Assembly (NCBI RefSeq): GCF_938030725.1
Contig: NZ_CALHIQ010000022.1
Location: 1 to 13,471, forward strand
Direction: 5' to 3'
DNA from: an uncultured Fretibacterium sp.
GTDB lineage: Bacteria > Synergistota > Synergistia > Synergistales > Aminobacteriaceae
DNA: 13,471 bases
Every line of letters starts with the position of its first letter. Position 1 is the first letter of the stretch. This document shows, piece by piece, positions 1-6,368 of this stretch. Below the pieces are notes generated by a model. The model was not told where the DNA came from and did not search any database. It worked only from the letters and a program-made list of their open reading frames with translations. Both the position numbers and the translations under genes were made by a program.

Positions 1-163
1 GCGCCAGCGAACGGCAGCCGGAAGGCTCCCCGAGAGGGCGTGTCTCCTGTTAAGCTTTCAAGAAAGCTCTGAGGGATTTCCTTAAGATGCCTGTCCCCCG
101 GGGACTTTCAGCAGTTTTGGAGATTTATCAGCGCTTTCCTAATACAGATTAAGGGTGATGGTT
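1..163. other. Leader region upstream of the cyclodeaminase-family gene
   Basis: There is no coding gene here. The first 45 or so bases are GC-rich, like the right-hand part of the window, and the sequence then becomes AT-richer. A perfect 7-bp inverted repeat (AGCTTTC at 53-59, GAAAGCT at 62-68, 2-base spacer) could be an operator half-site pair. A short GC palindrome (GTCCCC/GGGGAC at 93-105) also occurs, but it lacks a usable loop and a T-run. I could not assign a convincing sigma-70 promoter. The AAGGG at 151-155 is the ribosome-binding site for the ATG at 164. Confidence 0.4.
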
Positions 164-1159
164 ATGGAAATTTTGTATTTGAGTTCAAAAGACATAGACA
201 ATATTCACTTGAACAACGAAGAAATCATCCAGGCTATAGAAGAAAGCCTGGCAGCGCAGGGTGAAGGTAAGACCTCTATAGAACCCAGGGTGCATATTAA
301 TCCCAACCCGGAGTATAATGGGCATTTCAATGTACTGCGTGGGTACATTGAACCTAAACGGGCAGTGGGGGTCAAGATTGTTGGCGATTATGTTTATAAC
401 TACAAAAAGAACCTGCCCTCAGAGATGGCGTTGTTGAATCTTTTTGAGCCTGAGACGGGGGCGCCATACGCCGTGATTGATGCGACAGCAATCACTTCTA
501 TGCGAACGGGGGCTATCACGGCCGTTGGCGCAAAATATCTGGCGAAGAAAAAGAATAAAATCCTAGGGCACCTTGGCAGTCGCGGTACCGCATTTTGGAA
601 CGTTGTCCTTCTGGATCATCTTTTTAATTTCGAGGAAATCCGCATTAACAGCAAACGTCAGGAATCTATGGAGGCTTTTGCAACGCAACTGGAAGATCGC
701 CTTCATAAAAAAATAACGTTAACCCATAGCAGCCAAGAGTGTTTGGAAGGGGCTGACATTATGGTAGAGGCCACACGCCTGATGGAGCCACAACCGCTTT
801 TAAAGACTGAGTGGGTTCAACCTGGCAACTTGGTTGTTCCCTATGGTACAATCTGTGCGAACGAGATCACCTTAACCGATGTAATGGATAAAATTGTGGT
901 GGATGACTGGAGCCAATGCAAAGAAGGTGGGAAACTAGGAAGTCTCAGCCCTCATGTCCGTGCGGGAAAATTGACGCAAAAGACTCTGTATGCAGAGCTT
1001 GGCGCGATTGTTGCAGGTAAAAGGCCTGGACGTGAGTCAGATGACGAAAAGATTCTCTTCTGGCACCGCGGGCTTTCCACTAGCGATATTGCACTCGGTC
1101 AACTGTATTTTGAGAAGGCCGTGGCCAATAATATTGGCACGAAATTGTTCTATCGTTAA
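164..1159 (+). CDS. Ornithine cyclodeaminase/mu-crystallin superfamily protein
   Basis: The protein has 331 residues, the usual length for this NAD(P)-dependent family, whose members include ornithine cyclodeaminase, alanine dehydrogenase and opine-type imine reductases. Visible marks are a substrate-side Lys71 in VGVKIVGD, the family block MRTGA (113-117), a Rossmann loop at 134-143 and the GADIMVEATR strand-loop (196-205). The loop reads GxxGSRGTA, so the third glycine of the usual GxGxxA pattern is Arg140. The stretch VVPYGTICANEITLTD and the end motif FWHRGLSTSDIALG (299-312) resemble proteins that databases often label 'tyramine oxidase subunit B'; that is from memory and unchecked. I chose ATG 164 because AAGGG at 151-155 sits 8 bases before it; GTG 155 and ATG 158 are in frame but too close to that site. 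The next gene starts 24 bases downstream, so the two are probably co-transcribed. The family is secure; the substrate is unknown. Confidence 0.85.
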   Translation: MEILYLSSKDIDNIHLNNEEIIQAIEESLAAQGEGKTSIEPRVHINPNPEYNGHFNVLRGYIEPKRAVGVKIVGDYVYNYKKNLPSEMALLNLFEPETGAPYAVIDATAITSMRTGAITAVGAKYLAKKKNKILGHLGSRGTAFWNVVLLDHLFNFEEIRINSKRQESMEAFATQLEDRLHKKITLTHSSQECLEGADIMVEATRLMEPQPLLKTEWVQPGNLVVPYGTICANEITLTDVMDKIVVDDWSQCKEGGKLGSLSPHVRAGKLTQKTLYAELGAIVAGKRPGRESDDEKILFWHRGLSTSDIALGQLYFEKAVANNIGTKLFYR

Positions 1160-1183
1160 TTGATGTGAATAGGGAGTACCTTG

Positions 1184-2236
1184 ATGAAGGATATCAAAAA
1201 AACGATCCCGGGCATCACCTTATGCCTGGTAATAGCAGTGGTGGCTTGTTTTATTGTAAAGCAAACGGATGTTTTTGCGCTTATGGGGGCACCTGTCCTG
1301 GCGATTCTTATGAGCATGATTTTGGTCCTATGGTTTCCGCTTGGGGCTGGCTTGCAATATGGCGTTGCGTTTACTTCTAAAAAGTTGCTTCAATTTGCAG
1401 TGATACTGTTGGGGTTTGGCCTTAATCTGTCAACTCTTGGAAAAATTGGTATGGCCTCCTTACCGGTGATCGTATTTACAATTACGACGTCACTGATCGT
1501 TGCGTTTATTCTACAAAGGGCTATGAAGATTCCCGTCAAAACAGCGACGCTGATCGGCGTGGGGTCCTCGATTTGTGGAGGCTCTGCTATAGCGGCCACT
1601 GCTCCGGTTATTGATGCCGATGACGGTGAAATTGCTCAGGCCGTTTCTGTTATCTTCTTGTTTAATGTCATTGCTGCATTGATCTTTCCCAGCATTGGCG
1701 CTAAGCTGGGAATGTCCAATGAAAGTTTTGGGCTTTTTGCCGGTACGGCGGTTAATGATACGTCTTCTGTTACCGCTGTGGCTTCCACCTGGGACACATT
1801 GCATAAGACGGGTGGCAGTGTATTGGAGTATGCCACGGTGGTTAAATTAACGAGAACACTGGCGATCATCCCAATAACCCTTGTGCTCTCCATTGTTTAT
1901 TTCAAAAAACGTAGTCGTGCTGACGGAACCGAACATTCTTTCAAGTTAAGCTCTGTCCTTCCAATGTTTGTTGTGTATTTTGTCTTGGCTTCAGTTGTGA
2001 CTACCGTTCTGTTGCAAAGCTGCTCTGGTGTGGCGCTCGAGTATATCAACAGGACGTTTGAAGTGCTGAAAGGCCTTAGTAAATTTTTTATAGTTATGTC
2101 TATGGCTGCGATAGGTCTGAATGCAAACCTCATTGACCTTTTGAAAAAGGGGGGAAAACCCATTTTTCTTGGCTTTACATGCTGGGTTATGATTGCATTG
2201 GTCAGCATCGTACTTCAACGTTACCTTGGACTATGA
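1184..2236 (+). CDS. YeiH/UPF0324-family putative exporter (integral membrane)
   Basis: This 350-residue protein is almost entirely hydrophobic, with roughly ten membrane segments. It carries the conserved signatures of the UPF0324/YeiH family (Pfam Cons_hypoth698): GVGSSICGGSAIAA (125-138), GTAVNDTSSV (187-196), KLTRT (221-225) and AAIGLNANL (308-316). Family members are often annotated as putative sulfate exporters, but the transported substrate is not established for most of them. The start is ATG 1184, 7 bases after AGGGAG at 1171-1176; an in-frame TTG lies just before it at 1181. The gene follows the cyclodeaminase-like gene by 24 bases, suggesting that the transporter exports or imports a product or substrate of that enzyme (inference). 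Base composition is clearly AT-richer than the genes to the right. The C-terminus looks complete although a transposase remnant begins only about 9 bases beyond the stop codon. Confidence 0.88.
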   Translation: MKDIKKTIPGITLCLVIAVVACFIVKQTDVFALMGAPVLAILMSMILVLWFPLGAGLQYGVAFTSKKLLQFAVILLGFGLNLSTLGKIGMASLPVIVFTITTSLIVAFILQRAMKIPVKTATLIGVGSSICGGSAIAATAPVIDADDGEIAQAVSVIFLFNVIAALIFPSIGAKLGMSNESFGLFAGTAVNDTSSVTAVASTWDTLHKTGGSVLEYATVVKLTRTLAIIPITLVLSIVYFKKRSRADGTEHSFKLSSVLPMFVVYFVLASVVTTVLLQSCSGVALEYINRTFEVLKGLSKFFIVMSMAAIGLNANLIDLLKKGGKPIFLGFTCWVMIALVSIVLQRYLGL

Positions 2237-2244
2237 TCTCGGTC

Positions 2245-2377
2245 ATTCGCGGAATAGACACGGCTCTTTTGCAGTGCTCTTGGACGGAATCACAGCTTTC
2301 TTCTTCGACTTCCCCGGGAAACTGATTATCCGTTCCTTAGGATCATAACCCTTGTCCGCGATCTCTGCGCAGGCCTT
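2245..2377 (-). pseudogene. Transposase remnant (DDE, IS5-like)
   Basis: Read on the minus strand, 2377 down to 2245 encodes an open stretch of about 44 codons. It contains AEIADKGYDPKE followed about 20 residues later by KAVIPSKSTAKEP. In IS5-group DDE transposases the pattern (A)DKGYD, then VIPSKxxxKxPR, surrounds the second catalytic aspartate. Here the Asp of ADKGYD is present. An in-frame TAG lies immediately upstream (2380-2378) and a TGA immediately downstream (2244-2242), and the YDxxLYKxRHxIE block that should follow is absent. It is therefore a fossil, cut off next to the end of the YeiH-like gene. I could not find the element's terminal repeats. The IS5-group assignment is from recalled motifs. 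Confidence 0.55.
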
Positions 2378-2633
2378 CTACGTGTTTCTCCGAACTTAGG
2401 CGTCAGAATGGATATCCGGCTGTAGCAAACTCCCTCGAGCCTTGTTCGAAGTTGCTCAAATACCGTTGTTTCCATTCATTTCCATCACTCGCCTCTGCTT
2501 CATACTCGAGTATGGCCAAAAGACCTGCCTGCTGTGCGGAGGCTGGTGTGACCATAGTCGCCGCTTTTTGAGGTTGTTGACAAAGGCCGAGAGGTGGAGT
2601 AGAATCTCTTTCACGTGGTTTCAGTCGTCTAAC
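2378..2633. other. Intergenic stretch with no recognisable gene
   Basis: This stretch joins the transposase remnant to the iron-operon promoter. Short open frames exist on both strands (for example 2403-2639 minus and 2442-2636 plus), but neither has a good ribosome-binding site or a recognisable motif. They read as mirrored shadows of each other. It may be more decayed insertion-element DNA. I see no tRNA, no ncRNA fold and no repeat that I can support. Confidence 0.4.
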
Positions 2634-2662
2634 TAACATTTATTTTTAAAAAATGTTATAAT
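2634..2662 (+). promoter_or_regulatory. Promoter with overlapping AT-rich operator-like dyad (iron operon)
   Basis: TATAAT lies at 2657-2662, preceded by TG at 2654-2655, giving an extended -10 element; the -35 region is poor (TAACAT at 2634-2639, 17-base spacer). Centred at 2646 is an inverted repeat with 8-bp arms, TAACATTT (2634-2641) and AAATGTTA (2651-2658), and two further A:T pairs inside. The dyad covers the spacer and the start of the -10, the usual place for a repressor site. Because it precedes iron-uptake genes, a Fur-, DtxR- or other metal-responsive repressor is likely, but the sequence is not a clean match to the classical Fur box. The promoter call is fairly solid; the regulator is inference. 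Confidence 0.6.
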
Positions 2663-2750
2663 GGCGACTGAATATAGGTACTGTGAGTGATTTTGGTTGT
2701 CCCCGTCGAGTTCTTCTCAGGCGGGAACGCGCGGTTGGAGGGCGGACGAG

Positions 2751-4172
2751 ATGAAGTTCGGGTTTTGCAAAGCGTGGGTGCGGCCCCTGGCGGGGGCTCT
2801 TCTGTTGGTTGCCCTGCTGCTGTCCCTTGGAACGAGGGATGCAGCCGCTGCAGCCAAGAAGCGCTACGAAAACTGGAAGGCCGTCGCGGTGGACATGGCC
2901 GTTGAGTTTGAGGAGGCCCAGAAGGACATTCTGGCCGATCAGTGGAAGGACGCGCACAAGCACGTCAACAACGCCTACTTCGGTTATTACGAGGTCCAGG
3001 GGTTTGAAAAGAACGTGATGGTGGCCATCTCTGCCGCGAGGGTCAGCCACATCGAGGGGCAGTTCGCAGCCATCAAGCACGCTCTCTTGGGCAACACTCA
3101 GGGGGAAAAGAACGCCCTGTTGTCCCAGGTGGAGGACCTGAAGCTGAAGGTCTATCGTGACGCCATGGTGTTGGATGGCGACATCGACGAGTCGGAGCCG
3201 GACAGCGCCGGAGCGGCGATCTACGCCAACACGAGCTTGAAGCGGCCGGACTTCCTTGGGGCTCCCGCGGCGACCGAGGCTGTGGCAAGCGCTTCTTCAG
3301 GCGAGGCGGGTTCGGAGGCGGCTGCAACGCCCGCGCCTCAGAAGCGCCAGCGGACGGACCCGAACTGGATCACTTTCGTCACGGCCTTTGGGCTCTTGGT
3401 GCGGGAGGGGCTGGAGGCCATTCTGGTCATCGTCGCCATCGTGGCCTACCTGATCAAGACGGACAACAAGAACCTCTTGAAGGGGGTCTACGTGGGCTCC
3501 TTTGCCGCCATCCTGGCCAGCATCGCGCTGGCGTGGGTTCTGCAGGAGTGGATGGGCGAGCAGAGCGGCGTGGCGCGGGAGCTCCTGGAGGGCTGGACGA
3601 TGTTCTTGGCCGTGGCCGTGCTCTTCTACGTCAGCAACTGGATGCTGTCCAAGGCGGACACTATCGCCTGGGAACGGTACATCAGTGGCAAGGTCCAGCA
3701 GTCCATCGACCGAAGGAGCCACTGGACGCTGATCTTTGCGGCCTTCATCGCCGTCATGCGGGAGGGGGCGGAGCTCATCCTGTTCTATCAGGCCTCCTTC
3801 ACGGGGGGAATGAGCGATCCTGTCTACATTGTTTACGGTATCGCGGCCGGCGTGGCCGTGCTGGTGGCGGTATGGGTCGCCTTCCGCTACTTCAGCGTTC
3901 GGCTTCCCCTCAAGGCGTTCTTCCTCTTCACCAGCATCCTGCTCTTCGTGATGTGCGTTTCCTTCATGGGCAAGGGCGTCCAGGAGTTGACGGAGGCGGA
4001 CGTCATCACGGGCCGCACGGTGATCCCTGCGATGAACGGCTTCAGCATCGAGGTTCTGAGCATCTACGACCGAGCGGAAACCCTGATCCCCCAGATCATG
4101 CTGGTCATCGCGGCGCTGTGGATCACCATCCCGCACCTGTTCTCCCGAAGAAAGCCCGCGGAGGACAAGTAG
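2751..4172 (+). CDS. FTR1-family high-affinity iron permease with N-terminal extracytoplasmic domain
   Basis: This 473-residue protein moves iron across the cytoplasmic membrane. Residues 1-34 form a signal peptide (basic start, LLLVALLLSL core, Ala-rich cleavage region). Residues 35-170 are a soluble, probably helical extracytoplasmic domain typical of long bacterial FTR1 proteins. Residues 171-203 are an Ala/Pro/Ser-rich linker. The C-terminal part is the seven-helix permease with the two diagnostic iron-binding motifs, REGLE (218-222) and REGAE (337-341). In yeast Ftr1 and bacterial EfeU the glutamates of such REXXE motifs are essential for transport. ATG 2751 is chosen because GGAGGG at 2737-2742 stands 8 bases upstream and a signal peptide follows; an upstream in-frame TTG (2697) has no such site. 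It is the first gene of the operon and is followed by the P19-type partner after 85 bases, the same pairing as in Campylobacter Cj1658/p19 and E. coli FetM/FetP. Confidence 0.93.
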   Translation: MKFGFCKAWVRPLAGALLLVALLLSLGTRDAAAAAKKRYENWKAVAVDMAVEFEEAQKDILADQWKDAHKHVNNAYFGYYEVQGFEKNVMVAISAARVSHIEGQFAAIKHALLGNTQGEKNALLSQVEDLKLKVYRDAMVLDGDIDESEPDSAGAAIYANTSLKRPDFLGAPAATEAVASASSGEAGSEAAATPAPQKRQRTDPNWITFVTAFGLLVREGLEAILVIVAIVAYLIKTDNKNLLKGVYVGSFAAILASIALAWVLQEWMGEQSGVARELLEGWTMFLAVAVLFYVSNWMLSKADTIAWERYISGKVQQSIDRRSHWTLIFAAFIAVMREGAELILFYQASFTGGMSDPVYIVYGIAAGVAVLVAVWVAFRYFSVRLPLKAFFLFTSILLFVMCVSFMGKGVQELTEADVITGRTVIPAMNGFSIEVLSIYDRAETLIPQIMLVIAALWITIPHLFSRRKPAEDK

Positions 4173-4188
4173 AAGATTCGTTAGCTTG

Positions 4189-4215
4189 ATCACCGCGCTG
4201 TGGCGCGGACGTGAT
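4189..4215 (+). other. GC-rich hairpin between the permease and P19 genes
   Basis: CCGCGC (4193-4198) and GCGCGG (4203-4208) pair around a TGTG loop, and the outer ATCAC/GTGAT arms (4189-4193 and 4211-4215) extend the stem with a small bulge. No T-run follows, so it is not a standard terminator. A hairpin here could protect or process the mRNA and allow more P19 than permease to be made. The function is inference. Confidence 0.4.
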
Positions 4216-4257
4216 AGGTGACACACACATCTTAATGTTTTTAAGGAGGAAGTTGCT

Positions 4258-4851
4258 ATGAAGAAGTTGTTGGTTGCGTTGATGGTCCTGTGCATGGCCC
4301 TCGCGGCCGGTGCGGCCTTCGCCGCCCCTGCGGCGGAGAAGCCCGGCGAGAGCGGTTTTGCCGAGATCCCCATCGGGGAGGAGCAGCAGGTTGGGCCTTA
4401 CAACGTCGCGGCCGTCTACTTCCAGGCCGTGGACATGTACCCCGCCGGCAAGAACCCCTCGAAGGAGGATTCGGACATGCACCTTGAGGCGGATATCCAC
4501 CTGAAGCCCGAGGATGCCGTGAAGTACGGTTTCGGCAACGGCGACAACATCTGGCCGGCCTACCTGACCGTCAAGTACGAGATCATCGACAAGGCGGGCA
4601 AGACCGCCATGGAGGGCAGCTTCATGCCCATGAACGCCGATGACGGCCCCCACTACGGCGCCAACATCGCGAAGGGTCTGAAGGTGGGCGCTTACAAGCT
4701 GCGCATCACCATCGAGCCCCCGACGGACTACCTCCTTCACACGGACCCGGAGACGGGCGTTCCCGCCAAGGAGGGCGCGTCGGAGTACTTCAAGACCCAC
4801 GTTGTGGAGTTCGACTGGAATTACACCGGCGAGCAGCTTCAGAATAAGTAA
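4258..4851 (+). CDS. Periplasmic iron-binding protein of the P19/Tp34/FetP family
   Basis: The 197-residue precursor has a clear signal peptide (1-23, MKKLL start, cleavage after FAA). The mature part is the immunoglobulin-like 'iron_transport' domain (PF10634) found in C. jejuni P19, Treponema Tp34 and E. coli FetP. In those proteins a His/Glu/Met set binds copper and iron at a dimer interface. The matching residues here appear to be His75 and Glu77 in MHLEADIH (74-81), Met123 or Met125 with His132 in FMPMNADDGPHYG (122-134), and His161 in LLHTDPETG. It probably captures or delivers iron, perhaps with a redox step, for the FTR1 permease encoded just upstream. The ribosome-binding site AAGGAGGA (4243-4250), 7 bases before ATG 4258, is the strongest in the cluster, and a strong terminator-like hairpin follows, so high expression is expected. 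Confidence 0.93.
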   Translation: MKKLLVALMVLCMALAAGAAFAAPAAEKPGESGFAEIPIGEEQQVGPYNVAAVYFQAVDMYPAGKNPSKEDSDMHLEADIHLKPEDAVKYGFGNGDNIWPAYLTVKYEIIDKAGKTAMEGSFMPMNADDGPHYGANIAKGLKVGAYKLRITIEPPTDYLLHTDPETGVPAKEGASEYFKTHVVEFDWNYTGEQLQNK

Positions 4852-4874
4852 CTGACGTTCGCCGTTTTCCCCTC

Positions 4875-4943
4875 AAAAGGCCGCCTGCCGGGCGCGTTGC
4901 GGATCATGCCGAACGCCGCCCGGCATCGCGGCTTTTAATTTTT
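4875..4943 (+). terminator. Strong intra-operon terminator/attenuator after the P19 gene
   Basis: A long GC-rich stem (TGCCGGGCG at 4886-4894 paired with CGCCCGGCA at 4917-4925, extended outward by GCCGC/GCGGC and AAAA/TTTT) is followed by TTTTAATTTTT at 4933-4943. This is a textbook intrinsic terminator shape. As the same gene set continues only 34-55 bases later with no obvious new promoter, it most likely acts as a partial terminator. That would make the first two transcripts more abundant than the downstream redox and ABC genes. Confidence 0.8.
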
Positions 4944-4947
4944 CGTG

Positions 4948-4969
4948 TTGACCGGGCCTCGATCGGCCC
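4948..4969 (+). repeat. Repeated 12-mer with hairpin, copy 1
   Basis: TTGACCGGGCCT (4948-4959) recurs exactly at 6323-6334. In both places the GGGCC is followed by a GGCCC arm (here 4965-4969, 6-base loop) just before the translation start of a membrane-protein gene. This could be a translation-control hairpin or a chance product of GC-rich DNA. Confidence 0.35.
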
Positions 4970-4976
4970 CCCTTGA

Positions 4977-6263
4977 GTGAGATTGGAGGTCAGCCCCATA
5001 TTAAAGTATCTCGTATCCGTCGTGGATCACCTTGCCTCCCCGGCCTTGTTGCTGGGCATCATCCTCAGCTTCGCCTCGGGGGGCGGTCAAATCCGGCGCC
5101 GCATGGTTCGGTTCGGCGCCGTTTCAGGATTGATCCTGGGTTGTGTGGTCTTCGGCGTGCGCCTGTGGGATCCGAAGGGCACGAACCTCATCCTGATCAG
5201 CTTCAACCGCTGGCTCGTGGTCGCCATCGCCGCAGCGGCGGCACTCTCCGCGTTGTTGGCTCTTCCTGCCCTGATCTTTCGGCGCCGGGACGACGGTCCG
5301 TCGCTCTCCCTGACGTTCCTGTTGTCCGTCCTGGCGCTTCTGGCGCTGACGCACGTCACGCCCTCGGTGCTGCAGTTCACCCGCGAATTCGTCTACTTCG
5401 GCGAGAGCGGCATCAGCACCAACGCCCTGCTGCGCGCCCTCGGCTTCTCGCTCGGCATCATCGTCTGCCTGCTCCTGTGCCTCAGCGCGAATGAGGTCCA
5501 CTCCGCCCTTCCGCCCCGGGTGGGCGAAGGCTTCCTGGTCCTCTCCGTCGGGGTCTTCTTTCTGGGGTACGGCACGATGGCTGTGGCGGCCCTGCAGCGG
5601 CTCAAGGTCATTCGCCTCACGGACCTGGTGTTCCAGGTCATGATCTTCGGGGACGCCCATCCCGACGCCTTCCTGTTCCTCCAGTTGGCCCTGGCCGTCG
5701 CGATGCTGACCTGGGTCGTAGCGACCCACCGCCGCCCGCTGGGAACCTACCCCAACCGGGCACTGCTCCGCAAGGAGAAGGCGCGGCTTCGCAGCTGCCG
5801 CCGATGGTCCTGGAGCCTGCTCCTCTGGTGTGCGACTGCGGTCTTCATCGTCGTGGTGCTGCGCTACTACGATACGCGCCCGCCTGCGGAGGTCCAGCCG
5901 GAGGAGTACACCCTGGAAGACGGCGTCATCACGATCCCGCTGACCCAGGTGGATGACGGCCATTTGCACAAGTTCTCCTACCACACGCCGAACGGCTTCG
6001 ACGTCCGTTTCCTGGTGGTGAAGAAGCCCGTGGGCGGAGCCTACGGCGTCGGGCTGGACGCCTGTGAGATCTGCGGCATCGCGGGCTACTACGAACGGGG
6101 AGAGGAGGAGGTCGTTTGTCGCCGGTGCGACGTGGTGATGAACAAGAACACCATCGGCTTCCACGGCGGGTGCAACCCCATCCCCTTCCCCTACGAGATC
6201 CGAGAGTCGAAGATATTCGTCGACGTGCGGGACCTGGAGCGCCATGAGAAGCGGTTTAAGTGA
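4977..6263 (+). CDS. DUF2318 Fe-S-type membrane protein of the iron operon
   Basis: The protein has 428 residues when counted from GTG 4977, or 421 if translation starts at ATA 4998. The N-terminal two thirds contain about eight hydrophobic helices, the last at roughly 275-295. The C-terminal domain (about 300-428) holds two CxxC pairs, Cys363/Cys366 (ACEICG) and Cys381/Cys384 (CRRC), plus Cys399 in the strongly conserved-looking NTIGFHGGCNPIPFPY stretch (391-406). This is the DUF2318 family, annotated as Fe-S-containing membrane protein and equivalent to C. jejuni Cj1660. Its likely role is electron transfer across or at the outer face of the membrane, reducing Fe(III) or re-reducing partner proteins for uptake (inference from cysteines and context). 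It lies between the P19 gene with its terminator and the ABC permease genes. The exact start is uncertain; I give the first standard start codon. Confidence 0.9.
   Translation: MRLEVSPILKYLVSVVDHLASPALLLGIILSFASGGGQIRRRMVRFGAVSGLILGCVVFGVRLWDPKGTNLILISFNRWLVVAIAAAAALSALLALPALIFRRRDDGPSLSLTFLLSVLALLALTHVTPSVLQFTREFVYFGESGISTNALLRALGFSLGIIVCLLLCLSANEVHSALPPRVGEGFLVLSVGVFFLGYGTMAVAALQRLKVIRLTDLVFQVMIFGDAHPDAFLFLQLALAVAMLTWVVATHRRPLGTYPNRALLRKEKARLRSCRRWSWSLLLWCATAVFIVVVLRYYDTRPPAEVQPEEYTLEDGVITIPLTQVDDGHLHKFSYHTPNGFDVRFLVVKKPVGGAYGVGLDACEICGIAGYYERGEEEVVCRRCDVVMNKNTIGFHGGCNPIPFPYEIRESKIFVDVRDLERHEKRFK
4985..5000 (+). promoter_or_regulatory. Ribosome-binding site followed by an apparent ATA start
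   Basis: GGAGGT at 4985-4990 is a strong Shine-Dalgarno sequence, but the codon at the right distance (7 bases) is ATA at 4998-5000, in frame with the DUF2318 gene. The GTG at 4977 lies upstream of this site with no ribosome-binding site of its own. The next in-frame GTG (5022) is 31 bases away. Homologues as I recall them begin M-L-K/Q-Y-L, matching the residues read from 4998 (I-L-K-Y-L). Confidence 0.5.
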
Positions 6264-6273
6264 CGGGTTTTCC

Positions 6274-6310
6274 GAGGGGCCGTCCCGCGGCGCCGGCTGC
6301 GCGGCCCCTC
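6274..6310 (+). other. Intergenic hairpin between the DUF2318 and first permease genes
   Basis: GAGGGGCCG (6274-6282) and CGGCCCCTC (6302-6310) form a perfect 9-bp stem around a GC-rich 19-base loop that can itself pair. No T-run follows, so it is not a standard terminator. It could stabilise the upstream mRNA segment or pause transcription. Confidence 0.4.
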
Positions 6311-6322
6311 TGGCTTTCAACC

Positions 6323-6350
6323 TTGACCGGGCCTGCGTTGAACGGGCCCC
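6323..6350 (+). repeat. Repeated 12-mer with hairpin, copy 2
   Basis: TTGACCGGGCCT at 6323-6334 is identical to 4948-4959. It is again followed by a CGGGCCCC arm (6343-6350) that can pair with the GGGCC, immediately upstream of a membrane-protein gene. Confidence 0.35.
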
Positions 6351-6368
6351 ATGGGGGAGGTTCGTGCG

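Noticed and set aside
93..105. GC palindrome GTCCCCCGGGGAC as a terminator for an upstream gene
   Set aside because: There is almost no loop and no following T-run, so it would not form a working hairpin terminator.
117..145. TTGGAG-17-TAATAC as a promoter for the cyclodeaminase-like gene
   Set aside because: Only about half of the bases match the consensus, and transcription would start on top of the ribosome-binding site at 151-155.
30..2594. CCGAGAGG at about 30-37 and 2587-2594 as flanking target-site repeats of an island
   Set aside because: An 8-bp match between two stretches of this size is expected by chance, and no terminal inverted repeats accompany it.
2403..2639. Open frames on both strands between the transposase remnant and the operon promoter
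   Set aside because: No supported start sites and no recognisable motif on either strand; treated as non-coding or decayed DNA.
3297..4373. Long minus-strand open frame opposite the FTR1 gene
   Set aside because: Same shadow effect; its sequence is repetitive and polar with no recognisable fold, while the plus strand encodes a clear permease.
4948..4976. TTGACC at 4948-4953 as the -35 of a separate promoter for the DUF2318 gene
   Set aside because: The sequence 16-18 bases downstream is GC-rich and has no -10-like hexamer.
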